Origin: JBAXLO01 sp037134755
GTDB taxonomy: Bacteria; Bacteroidota; Bacteroidia; Bacteroidales; JACABE01
NCBI GenBank assembly: GCA_037134755.1
Contig: JBAXLO010000177.1
Coordinates: 1 to 9,793 of the forward strand
DNA length: 9,793 nucleotides
Reading direction: 5' to 3'
Position numbers and translations under genes: made by a program. Shown one piece after another: positions 1 to 5,294 of this stretch (positions are counted from its first letter, which is position 1; every line of letters begins with the position of its first letter). Under the pieces are notes generated by a model, which was not told where the DNA came from, ran no database searches, and was given only the letters and a program-made list of their open reading frames with translations.

Positions 1-175
1 TTTAAAAAAAAGGCATACTCCTATACCGTTTGGTTCCTTTCTTTAAAAAAAAGGCATACTCCTATACCGTTTGGTTCCTTTCTTTAAAAAAAAGGCTTAC
101 TCCTATACTGTTTGGTTCCTTTCTTTAAAAAAAAGGCATACTCCTATACTGTTTGGTTCCTTTCTTTAAAAAAAG
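1..175. repeat. 41-bp tandem repeat array, four full copies plus a partial fifth
   Basis: Four consecutive 41-bp units begin at 1, 42, 83 and 124, and a fifth starts at 165 but keeps only its TTT-A7-G head. Each unit is TTT, a run of eight A, then GGCATACTCC, TATACYGTTT and GGTTCCTTTC. The copies are nearly identical: units 1 and 2 read TATACC, units 3 and 4 read TATACT, and unit 3 has GGCTTACTCC. Within each unit the A-tract plus GG can pair with CCTTTCTTT (one A-C mismatch), so each copy could form a weak hairpin with a roughly 22-nt loop. The unit length is not a multiple of three and no ORF runs through it, so it is non-coding. The left end may continue beyond the window. Function is unknown. 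Confidence 0.95.
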
Positions 176-185
176 AGAACCAAAC
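151..185. repeat. Inverted half copy closing the tandem array (hairpin)
   Basis: GTTTGGTTC at 151-159, in the fourth repeat unit, is answered by its exact reverse complement GAACCAAAC at 177-185. The sequence between (CTTTCTTT then A7-GA) continues the pairing with two mismatches and a wobble. The flanking GATAC (186-190) also roughly mirrors GTATAC of the repeat on the other strand. The array therefore ends in an inverted partial copy, giving the strongest fold-back in the first 300 bases. No T-tract follows on either strand, so it does not look like a standard terminator. It may be the ancestral hairpin from which the direct copies expanded, which is inference. Confidence 0.8.
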
Positions 186-333
186 GATACTAAGCAGACC
201 TCTTTTGTTTTTGTATATGTCTTTAAAAATGGATGTTATGATAAAATAAATTAATTATTTTTAAAGAAAGATGAATATAGAGGTAAAAGGAAGAAATAAT
301 TAGTGTTAAAACTCATTTGTTAATTAATTTTAT

Positions 334-341
334 TACTTTTG
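334..341 (+). promoter_or_regulatory. Candidate -7 promoter element for the secreted-protein gene
   Basis: TACTTTTG matches the Bacteroidetes -7 consensus TAnnTTTG. It would start transcription near 348 and leave a leader of about 95 nt before the gene at 444. The only upstream TTTG (316-319) sits 14 bp away, shorter than the usual 19-21 bp, so the -33 element is not convincing. Between the repeat array and this site (186-333) I see only AT-rich sequence with no ORF or clear structure. Confidence 0.4.
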
Positions 342-417
342 TACTATTCTTAATTATAAAAGGACGTTAGCTTAAAAACCAAGTTCCTACGACTTTTTAC
401 TTAATATTAATCGCCAC

Positions 418-496
418 AAGGAATTAAATGAAAACAAATAGATATGAGAAAAATATTAGCTATAGCATTCATAAGTATAACTATCATTGGTCATAG
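418..496 (+). other. Shine-Dalgarno site with an out-of-frame upstream mini-ORF
   Basis: AAGGAA at 418-423 lies four bases before ATG 428-430, the only textbook Shine-Dalgarno arrangement noted in the window. That ATG opens a 22-codon frame ending at TAG 494-496. It overlaps the first 53 bases of the secreted-protein gene (ATG at 444) in a different frame. The 22-residue product has no recognisable character, whereas the 444 frame encodes a clear signal peptide. Possible readings are a leader peptide that couples or gates translation, a one-base sequence error or mutation that separated the signal from an N-terminally longer protein, or coincidence. Confidence 0.3.
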
Positions 497-1043
497 TCAA
501 ACAAGTTGGCTTGTAAAAAAACAAATTGCATTTGACAAAACAGACAGTACAAAGGCTACTCAAGTAGAATATACATCCAAGAATATAACATTGAGAGATT
601 GTAATGGATTCCCTTCCAATGATTATATGACTGCTTTATTTACGGAGTATGATTTTAATAAGAATATTATAAATGATTATACTGTTTTTATAGGTAATGA
701 TACTTGTTATGTAAGTTTAGATAATTCGAAAATTATAAAACGCAAATTAGAATTAATTAATGAATACAAGGTTATAGCAAATTATAAATGTCAAAAAGGC
801 ATTTTTCCTAAAAATGATGCAGATAAGACTCGTGAGTTAATAATTTGGTTTACTACTGACAGTACGCTAAAAGATTTTTTTTATGATAAAAGAGTTAATA
901 TCGAAGGAGTGGTATTAGAATCAGAAAACTTTGTAGGGATTCATACAACTACTGAACTTTCAATAATAAAAACAGAACCAGAAATACTAAAAATTATGAG
1001 ATCAATAAAACCTTGTGATTTAAGAGTACCTCAAGGAATGTAA
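444..1043 (+). CDS. Small secreted protein of unknown function (possibly GLPGLI/DUF4412-like)
   Basis: The 199-residue product starts with a signal peptide: MRKI, a hydrophobic stretch to about residue 15, then GHSQ, a typical Bacteroidetes cleavage area near residue 18. No lipobox is present, so it should be released to the periplasm or beyond. Four cysteines (53, 88, 116, 191) could form two disulfides. The run ANYKCQKG (113-119 area), then IWFTTD (134-139) and GVVLE (155-159), resembles the layout of GLPGLI and DUF4412-type Bacteroidetes proteins (YKC-K, WYT, GLPGLILE). The defining GLPGLI motif itself is absent, so the link is only suggestive. I prefer ATG 444 because upstream in-frame sequence lacks a signal peptide, although the Shine-Dalgarno-like site fits ATG 428 in another frame. 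It stands alone: the next gene, sppA, converges on it. Confidence is high for a real gene and low for family. Confidence 0.8.
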   Translation: MRKILAIAFISITIIGHSQTSWLVKKQIAFDKTDSTKATQVEYTSKNITLRDCNGFPSNDYMTALFTEYDFNKNIINDYTVFIGNDTCYVSLDNSKIIKRKLELINEYKVIANYKCQKGIFPKNDADKTRELIIWFTTDSTLKDFFYDKRVNIEGVVLESENFVGIHTTTELSIIKTEPEILKIMRSIKPCDLRVPQGM

Positions 1044-1076
1044 ATAATTATATTAATATATTATAAATATTCCCGC

Positions 1077-1205
1077 ATGCCAATATATACAGTGATTTTT
1101 GTCTTTACTTCTCTTTTATATTTAAACCCGAGCTTCGGTTATAAATATAAAAAACATCCAAAAGAAAAGGAAATTGATAAAAAACAAAGAGCGGCTACCA
1201 AATAA
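1077..1205 (+). CDS. Doubtful 42-residue ORF with a signal-like N-terminus
   Basis: An open frame of 42 codons starts at ATG 1077 and ends at TAA 1203-1205. Residues 1-20 (MPIYTVIFVFTSLLYLNPSF) are hydrophobic and signal-like. Residues 21-42 are strongly basic, rich in Lys (YKYKKHPKEKEIDKKQR). The frame lies 33 bp after the secreted-protein gene on the same strand. It runs through a hairpin (1116-1150) and into the loop of the sppA terminator, and no ribosome site is visible. The signal-plus-basic-tail layout is what a small exported peptide would look like. The overlap with two RNA structures makes a chance ORF more likely. Confidence 0.2.
   Translation: MPIYTVIFVFTSLLYLNPSFGYKYKKHPKEKEIDKKQRAATK
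1116..1150. other. Long AT/GC hairpin without a T-tract
   Basis: TTATATTTA (1116-1124) pairs exactly with TAAATATAA (1142-1150). Inside, AAC-CGA pairs with TCG-GTT around a GCT loop, with one C bulge and one unpaired A. The structure sits between the converging secreted-protein gene and sppA. It is not followed by a T-run on either strand, so it is a poor intrinsic terminator. It may protect a transcript 3' end for the upstream gene, or be a remnant of a small repeat. Confidence 0.5.
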
Positions 1206-1221
1206 ATGGCAGCCGCTCTTT
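1176..1221 (-). terminator. Intrinsic terminator of sppA
   Basis: AAAGAGCGGCT (1186-1196) pairs with AGCCGCTCTTT (1211-1221). After an A-C mismatch, CCA pairs with TGG around the loop AATAAA. Read on the minus strand the GC-rich stem is followed by TTTGTTTTTTAT, a good U-tract, 20 bp past the sppA stop codon. On the plus strand it is followed by TATAATATAA, so it may work weakly for the converging gene as well. Confidence 0.85.
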
Positions 1222-1239
1222 ATAATATAATGTATGTGT

Positions 1240-3006
1240 TTAATTAAAGTTTACAACAAATGGCAGTCTTGCCTGCACACCTTTTAAATCAGTAATTGTT
1301 TGTAAGGCCTTATAATAAACATAATTCTGACCTAATTCTTTTTCTAATAAAGTAGAAGTACTAGCTCCCGTAAAGGCCTCCATCAATTGATTGAAAAACA
1401 TTTTCTGCTTAGGATATTCAACCACTTTATATTTATCGAGCTTGGCAAGTTTGGCAGCTTCGGCTACAGCCACATCCATACCGCCAAACTCATCAATCAA
1501 TCCAATTCTTTTAGCATCTGTACCGCTCCAAACCCTACCTTGACCTATGCTGTCAACTTCAGCTACAGTCATTTTGCGACCTTCGGCCACATGTGTAATA
1601 AAGGTTTTGTAAATATGTTCGATCTCGCGTTGCAATACCATCTCCTGATAAGCACTCATCGGGCGCTTGCCTGTAAGATAAATAGAATTTTTATTGGTTT
1701 GGATAGTGTCAAAAGTAATCCCAAGCTTATTGCTGAACATTTTCTGAAGGTTAGGGATAATTCCAAACACACCGATAGAACCCGTAATTGTATTTGGATT
1801 GGCAATGATTTTAGTGGCACCACAGGCAATGTAATATCCACCCGAAGCAGCATAATCGCCCATCGAAACCACCACAGGTTTAACGTTTTTAGCCAACACA
1901 ACCTCACGCCATATAATATCCGAAGCCAAAGCATCGCCACCAGGAGAATTTACACGTAGCACAATTGCCCTTATCGAAGTGTCGAGCCTAGCATTGCGGA
2001 TGGCGTTTGATATCCTCAAAGAACCAATAGACTCGTCAGTTCCTTCGCCACTTACAATATTTCCATAAGCATAAATAACAGCAATCCTGTTTCTGGTAAA
2101 CTTCTTATCATCATCAAAGTTAACTGCTCTTTTATAATCAGCAAGTGCTACAAAACCGGGGTCATGTTTTGTACCTACCTTATTCTTTAAGATATCGAGC
2201 ATTTGATCTTTATAAATTAAAGAATCAACAAATTTATATTTCAATGCACCTTCTGCATCTTGTACCAGCATATTGTCGGCAATATTCTGAATTTCCGGCT
2301 CACTAATCTTTCTAGTTTCAGAAATTCCTTTAACAAATTGTTGCCAGATACTTCCAATAAATTCACGAGTCTGTTCCCTGTTAGCTGCACTCATTTTGTC
2401 GAGGATAAAAGGCTCAACTGCACTTTTAAACTTCCCATGACGCACAACTTGTATCTTAACATCCAGCTTCTGTAACAAACCTTTATAGAACATAAGTTCT
2501 GCTCCCAATCCTCTAAAGTCAACCATCCCCTGACTGTTAAGATAAATTTTATTAGATACCGTTGCCAGATAATACGCTTTCTGCGAATAAACTTCACTAT
2601 AACTATAAATAAATTTACCCGAAGTTTTAAAATCAATCAAAGCATTGCGAATCTCTTCAACACTTGCCATACCAGCCTGTATTGTGCTAAGATCAAGGAA
2701 TACACCTTTGATGTTAGCATCATTTTTAGCAGCACCAATGCAAGCAATAATATCATTTAATCCCGGTTCATTTTTGCTTTCCATCTTATTAAAGTCGAAA
2801 TTAGCAAAAGGATTAGCAGGAGTTCTTTCCTGAATGACTCCATCCAATTTAATGTGAAGAATAGAATTTGGCTGTACGGCAACTATATCTTTCTTTGAGA
2901 ATGCAATCATTGACCCGATAAATCCAAAGAAAATAAACATTACAACGATCATTGTAAGGAAAGTTCCTAACATTGATGCAAACATAAACTTAAAGAACTG
3001 TTTCAT
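1240..3006 (-). CDS. sppA: Signal peptide peptidase SppA, 67K type (protease IV)
   Basis: This membrane-anchored serine protease of family S49 degrades signal peptides left in the cytoplasmic membrane. At 588 residues it has the long double-domain form also found in E. coli. Residues 10-35 form one membrane segment (FASMLGTFLTMIVVMFIFFGF), placing the catalytic body outside the cytoplasm. The first S49 repeat carries GKFKSAVEPF (191-200), whose Lys194 matches the general-base Lys209 of E. coli SppA. The second repeat carries MGDYAASGGYY, whose Ser388 matches the nucleophile Ser409. NSPGGDALASD (353-363) and TGSIGVFG (408-415) are further family hallmarks, so both catalytic residues are intact. 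The start is ATG 3006 directly before the basic residues of the anchor. The gene is a single unit with its own terminator at 1176-1221 and is divergent from folK. The antisense ORFs within it are shadows. Confidence 0.97.
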   Translation of the reverse strand: MKQFFKFMFASMLGTFLTMIVVMFIFFGFIGSMIAFSKKDIVAVQPNSILHIKLDGVIQERTPANPFANFDFNKMESKNEPGLNDIIACIGAAKNDANIKGVFLDLSTIQAGMASVEEIRNALIDFKTSGKFIYSYSEVYSQKAYYLATVSNKIYLNSQGMVDFRGLGAELMFYKGLLQKLDVKIQVVRHGKFKSAVEPFILDKMSAANREQTREFIGSIWQQFVKGISETRKISEPEIQNIADNMLVQDAEGALKYKFVDSLIYKDQMLDILKNKVGTKHDPGFVALADYKRAVNFDDDKKFTRNRIAVIYAYGNIVSGEGTDESIGSLRISNAIRNARLDTSIRAIVLRVNSPGGDALASDIIWREVVLAKNVKPVVVSMGDYAASGGYYIACGATKIIANPNTITGSIGVFGIIPNLQKMFSNKLGITFDTIQTNKNSIYLTGKRPMSAYQEMVLQREIEHIYKTFITHVAEGRKMTVAEVDSIGQGRVWSGTDAKRIGLIDEFGGMDVAVAEAAKLAKLDKYKVVEYPKQKMFFNQLMEAFTGASTSTLLEKELGQNYVYYKALQTITDLKGVQARLPFVVNFN

Positions 3007-3093
3007 AATATGTGCAATTTTAATTGTTTAAATAATATTGATTTTATTAATTTTTTTTATTACGACAATATTTTGCCTTCTGTAATAAGGATA

Positions 3094-3101
3094 CAAATGT
3101 A
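3094..3101 (-). promoter_or_regulatory. Candidate -7 element for sppA
   Basis: On the minus strand 3101-3094 reads TACATTTG, matching TAnnTTTG. Transcription would start near 3087, leaving a leader of about 80 nt before sppA. No TTTG is found at the expected upstream spacing, so only the -7 half supports it. The rest of the 208-bp divergent region with folK is AT-rich, with no other element that I can name. Confidence 0.4.
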
Positions 3102-3195
3102 TTATTAAATTTCATAACAGCTATCATAAAAAGCGAAAAATATTTTTTTATTTTAGAACTCACTTTTTAATGATACCGCAAATCATTATTTATCT

Positions 3196-3203
3196 TAATT
3201 TTG
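3196..3203 (+). promoter_or_regulatory. Candidate -7 element for folK
   Basis: TAATTTTG matches TAnnTTTG. The predicted start point near 3210 leaves only a few bases before the first ATG (3215) and about 17 before the second (3227), which favours the second as the translation start. No good -33 TTTG is visible; the corresponding position holds a TTTTT run. Confidence 0.4.
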
Positions 3204-3226
3204 CAGCTTGATAAATGCTGTTACTT

Positions 3227-3715
3227 ATGAGTGAAACATATTTATTGTTAGGAGGAAATATTGGTGATACTAAGGCAATTCTTAAGGATGCAATTAAAGT
3301 AATTGAGTCATCAAGTGGAATTGTTCTTAAAAAGTCATCAGTTTACAAATCGGAAGCCTGGGGATTTAAATCTGAACAAGCTTTTTTAAATCAAGTCATA
3401 TTATTACAAACAAAACTATCCCCTGAAGTTTTATTGCATACAATTCTATCAATTGAACAACAAATGGGAAGAGAAAGAGATACAAATGAAGGCTATAGCT
3501 CACGACTGATTGATATTGACATTTTGTTTTATGATAATCTAATTATAAATCAGGAGTCATTAACTGTTCCTCATCCACTCTTGCATAAAAGACGTTTTAC
3601 TTTATTGCCATTAAATGAAATTGCAAAAGATTATATTCATCCAATATTAAATAAGAGTATAAATGAGCTATTGCTCGAATGTCCCGATGATTCTATTGTA
3701 AATCTTTATGAATAA
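3227..3715 (+). CDS. folK: 2-amino-4-hydroxy-6-hydroxymethyldihydropteridine pyrophosphokinase (HPPK)
   Basis: HPPK transfers pyrophosphate from ATP to 6-hydroxymethyl-7,8-dihydropterin in folate biosynthesis, in the cytoplasm. From ATG 3227 the product has 162 residues, the usual single-domain length. Visible signatures are YLLLGGNIGD at the N-terminus (family LGSNLGD), SVYKSEAWGF followed by FLNQV (pterin side), IEQQMGRERD, and RLIDIDIL with Asp96 and Asp98, which correspond to the Mg-binding Asp95/Asp97 of E. coli. VPHPLLHKRRFTLLPL carries the conserved HP. An in-frame ATG at 3215 would add MLLL. I prefer 3227 because family members begin just before the YLLLG strand and because of the promoter position. 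The gene is divergent from sppA. No terminator is seen before the next gene 131 bp on, so read-through is possible. Confidence 0.95.
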   Translation: MSETYLLLGGNIGDTKAILKDAIKVIESSSGIVLKKSSVYKSEAWGFKSEQAFLNQVILLQTKLSPEVLLHTILSIEQQMGRERDTNEGYSSRLIDIDILFYDNLIINQESLTVPHPLLHKRRFTLLPLNEIAKDYIHPILNKSINELLLECPDDSIVNLYE

Positions 3716-3804
3716 AATTTATCAAATGTGAGCAATTGTTTAAATGGATTGTTGTATATCTTTTATTTATTGACATTAGATTTTTAGTGCTTTTGTCAAA
3801 AGTT

Positions 3805-3822
3805 TAATAATAATAATAATAA
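3805..3822 (+). repeat. (TAA)6 trinucleotide repeat ahead of the e(P4) gene
   Basis: Six perfect TAA units lie 24 bp before the start codon at 3847. Just upstream, 3788-3795 reads TGCTTTTG, one base off TAnnTTTG, with TTGACA at 3770-3775. If that is the promoter, the repeat falls in the short leader, where a change in copy number could alter expression. The 131-bp gap after folK holds nothing else that I recognise. Confidence 0.6.
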
Positions 3823-3846
3823 ATATTTACATAATAATATAAGTCT

Positions 3847-4674
3847 ATGAAAAGTTTAAAAAAGATAATTCTATTAGGAATAGTAACAACTATTCTGGTT
3901 TCATGTACATCAAACCCTAAAAAACCCGAACCTAATAAAATTGTATATGCTGATGATACAACGATGGTTTATAACAGACATCTTGTTATGTCAGTTTTAT
4001 ATCAACAAAGAGCCGCTGAATGCAAAGCATTGTATTACCAAGCATTTAATATAGCTCATCTTATGCTCGATAATGATCTTGACAAAAAAGATATTAAAGG
4101 CAAGCGAGCAGTTGTGGTTGATATTGATGAAACCATTCTTGACAATAGTCCTTTTGAAGCTAAAATGATTACTCAAAATGCAAAATTCCCTAACGATTGG
4201 AACAATTGGGTAGAGCTTGCAAAGGCTAAAGCTGTCCCGGGTTCTGTAGATTTCTTAAATTATGCAGTTTCAAAAGGTGTTGAAGTCTTCTATATTACTA
4301 ATCGCACTCAAAAAGAAGCTACTATAAAGAATCTTAAAGAACAAAAGTTTCCTATGGTCGATAGTTTACATCTTATGTTGAAACAAGATTCAACAGCATC
4401 AAAAGAAAAACGCCGTAAGAAAGTAATGGAGAAATATCATATAATATTATTAATGGGTGATAATCTTGCAGATTTCTCGGAAGCCTTTGATAATACTACT
4501 CCTGAAAACCGTGATGCTAAAACCAATGAGCTTCGAAATGAATTTGGCAAGAAGTTTATTGTTTTACCTAATGCTATGTATGGTGATTGGGAAAGGGCAA
4601 TGTATGATAATAGTAAAACGTATACAAATAAAGAAAAAGCAGAGATTAGAAAAAGTAATCTGATAGATTATTAA
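3847..4674 (+). CDS. 5'-nucleotidase/acid phosphatase lipoprotein, e(P4) family
   Basis: The 275-residue product belongs to the HAD-type class C acid phosphatases, which in Haemophilus (e(P4), Hel) dephosphorylate nucleotides outside the inner membrane. It starts with a lipoprotein signal (MKSLKKIILLGIVTTILVSC), with Cys20 as the lipidated residue, so it is anchored in an envelope membrane. HAD motif I is VVDIDETILDN with Asp92 and Asp94. Motif II is FYITNRT (148-154). A lysine-rich KEKRRKK (186-192) supplies the motif III lysine. Motif IV is MGDNLADF, with Asp205 and Asp209. PNAMYGDWERAMY (241-253) is a hallmark of this subfamily. All catalytic residues are present. A role in phosphate or nucleoside scavenging is inferred from the family. 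The gene follows folK on the same strand and ends at a strong terminator. Confidence 0.94.
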   Translation: MKSLKKIILLGIVTTILVSCTSNPKKPEPNKIVYADDTTMVYNRHLVMSVLYQQRAAECKALYYQAFNIAHLMLDNDLDKKDIKGKRAVVVDIDETILDNSPFEAKMITQNAKFPNDWNNWVELAKAKAVPGSVDFLNYAVSKGVEVFYITNRTQKEATIKNLKEQKFPMVDSLHLMLKQDSTASKEKRRKKVMEKYHIILLMGDNLADFSEAFDNTTPENRDAKTNELRNEFGKKFIVLPNAMYGDWERAMYDNSKTYTNKEKAEIRKSNLIDY

Positions 4675-4690
4675 CTTATATATAACTCTA

Positions 4691-4735
4691 AAATACAAAA
4701 CCTGTTATTACTTAACAGGCTTTTTGTTTTTTTTA
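4691..4735 (+). terminator. Intrinsic terminator of the e(P4) gene
   Basis: CCTGTTA (4701-4707) pairs perfectly with TAACAGG (4713-4719) around a TTACT loop. It is followed by CTTTTTGTTTTTTTT (4720-4734), a textbook U-tract, 27 bp after the stop codon. Confidence 0.93.
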
Positions 4736-4788
4736 ATATTTTTTACTGTGAAAAAGATTAAAGTGTTTTAGGAACTTTAACCTATAAC

Positions 4789-4825
4789 AAAGAAAGGCTG
4801 TTCATTTAATGAACAGCCTTTCTTT
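4789..4825 (-). terminator. Terminator of rpsT, 16-bp perfect stem
   Basis: AAAGAAAGGCTGTTCA (4789-4804) pairs with TGAACAGCCTTTCTTT (4810-4825) without a mismatch around TTTAA. It lies 31 bp past the rpsT stop codon. The U-rich part (TTTCTTT) is inside the stem and no further T-run follows on the minus strand, so both orientations look alike and it may act in both directions. Confidence 0.82.
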
Positions 4826-4855
4826 AGTTCTTTATAATTTAAAATTGAAAAAAGA

Positions 4856-5107
4856 TTATAAATGATTAATCTTTTTCATTAATTTTGATTTTAAATTACC
4901 TGCTTTATTTTTATGTATAACAGATTTCTTTGCCAATTTATCAATCATTGAAAGCATTTTTGGTAACTTTTCAGAAGCAGTAGCTTTATCAGTTAGTTCT
5001 CTGAAAGATTTTAATGCATTACGCATAGTTTTAGCATAGTATCTATTACTAATTCTTTTTGCTTCGTTTGATCTGATACGTTTTAGTGATGATTTATGAT
5101 TAGCCAT
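4856..5107 (-). CDS. rpsT: 30S ribosomal protein S20
   Basis: S20 is a primary 16S rRNA-binding protein of the small subunit. The 83-residue product begins MANHKSSLKRIR, continues with a lysine/arginine-rich helical body, and ends with the family signature VIHKNKAGNLKSKL, matching the usual length and composition of the family. The start ATG at 5107 is preceded by a purine run (A8-GAG). It lies 34 bp downstream of tRNA-Glu on the same strand with no terminator between, so the two are probably transcribed together from the promoter at 5246-5276. A long-stem terminator ends the unit. Confidence 0.97.
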   Translation of the reverse strand: MANHKSSLKRIRSNEAKRISNRYYAKTMRNALKSFRELTDKATASEKLPKMLSMIDKLAKKSVIHKNKAGNLKSKLMKKINHL

Positions 5108-5141
5108 CTCTTTTTTTTAATTTAAATTATTTAATTTTTCG

Positions 5142-5216
5142 TAGCCCGTAGGGGATTCGAACCCCTGATTTCTAGGATGAAAACCTAGCGTCCTGGGCCA
5201 TCTAGACGAACGGGCC
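5142..5216 (-). tRNA. tRNA-Glu (anticodon TTC)
   Basis: On the minus strand the 75 bases fold as a complete cloverleaf. The acceptor arm GGCCCGT pairs with ACGGGCT (first pair G-U), a D arm follows, then anticodon stem CTAGG/CCTAG with loop TTTTCAT giving anticodon TTC, and a T arm AGGGG-TTCGAAT-CCCCT. Position 73 is A. CCA is not encoded: the next bases are CGA, so it must be added by the nucleotidyltransferase. It sits just ahead of rpsT under a full consensus promoter. Confidence 0.97.
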
Positions 5217-5226
5217 CTAATTCTAT

Positions 5227-5242
5227 TCCCATATATTTGGGA
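5227..5242 (-). other. Short hairpin at the predicted start of the tRNA-Glu/rpsT transcript
   Basis: TCCCA (5227-5231) and TGGGA (5238-5242) are perfect inverted repeats around a six-base AT spacer. They fall at the predicted transcription start (about 5240), 11 bp before the tRNA. It could be the 5' end structure of the precursor, a protein-binding dyad, or chance. Confidence 0.4.
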
Positions 5243-5245
5243 GTG

Positions 5246-5276
5246 CAAAAGTAGGAATAATTTTCTAATTGACAAA
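5246..5276 (-). promoter_or_regulatory. Consensus Bacteroidetes promoter for tRNA-Glu and rpsT
   Basis: On the minus strand TTTG (5276-5273) is followed after 19 bp by TACTTTTG (5253-5246), matching both the -33 TTTG and -7 TAnnTTTG elements at the accepted spacing. It is the only site noted here with both halves in place, which fits a strongly expressed stable-RNA and ribosomal-protein unit. It lies in the 78-bp gap after the unknown gene. Confidence 0.8.
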
Positions 5277-5294
5277 TTTATTTTGCAATTATTT

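Noticed and set aside
1..185. CRISPR array
   Set aside because: The units are directly adjacent with no unique spacers between them, and no cas gene is present.
1..443. Coding sequence entering from the left edge
   Set aside because: The repeat array has a non-triplet period with A-runs, and no frame stays open through to the first gene.
1387..1959. 190-codon plus-strand ORF antisense to sppA
   Set aside because: It lies wholly inside the well-supported sppA gene, has no recognisable motif, and is the expected shadow of a strong coding frame.
1656..2833. Several shorter ORFs on both strands within sppA
   Set aside because: They overlap sppA in other frames, lack domains and start signals, and the SppA frame has all its catalytic motifs.
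4457..4663. 68-codon plus-strand ORF within the e(P4) gene
   Set aside because: It is an alternate frame of a gene whose HAD motifs span the same bases.
5217..5294. Terminator after the unknown gene
   Set aside because: The only dyad (TCCCA/TGGGA) is short, has no T-tract on the minus strand, and overlaps the tRNA-Glu promoter start point.
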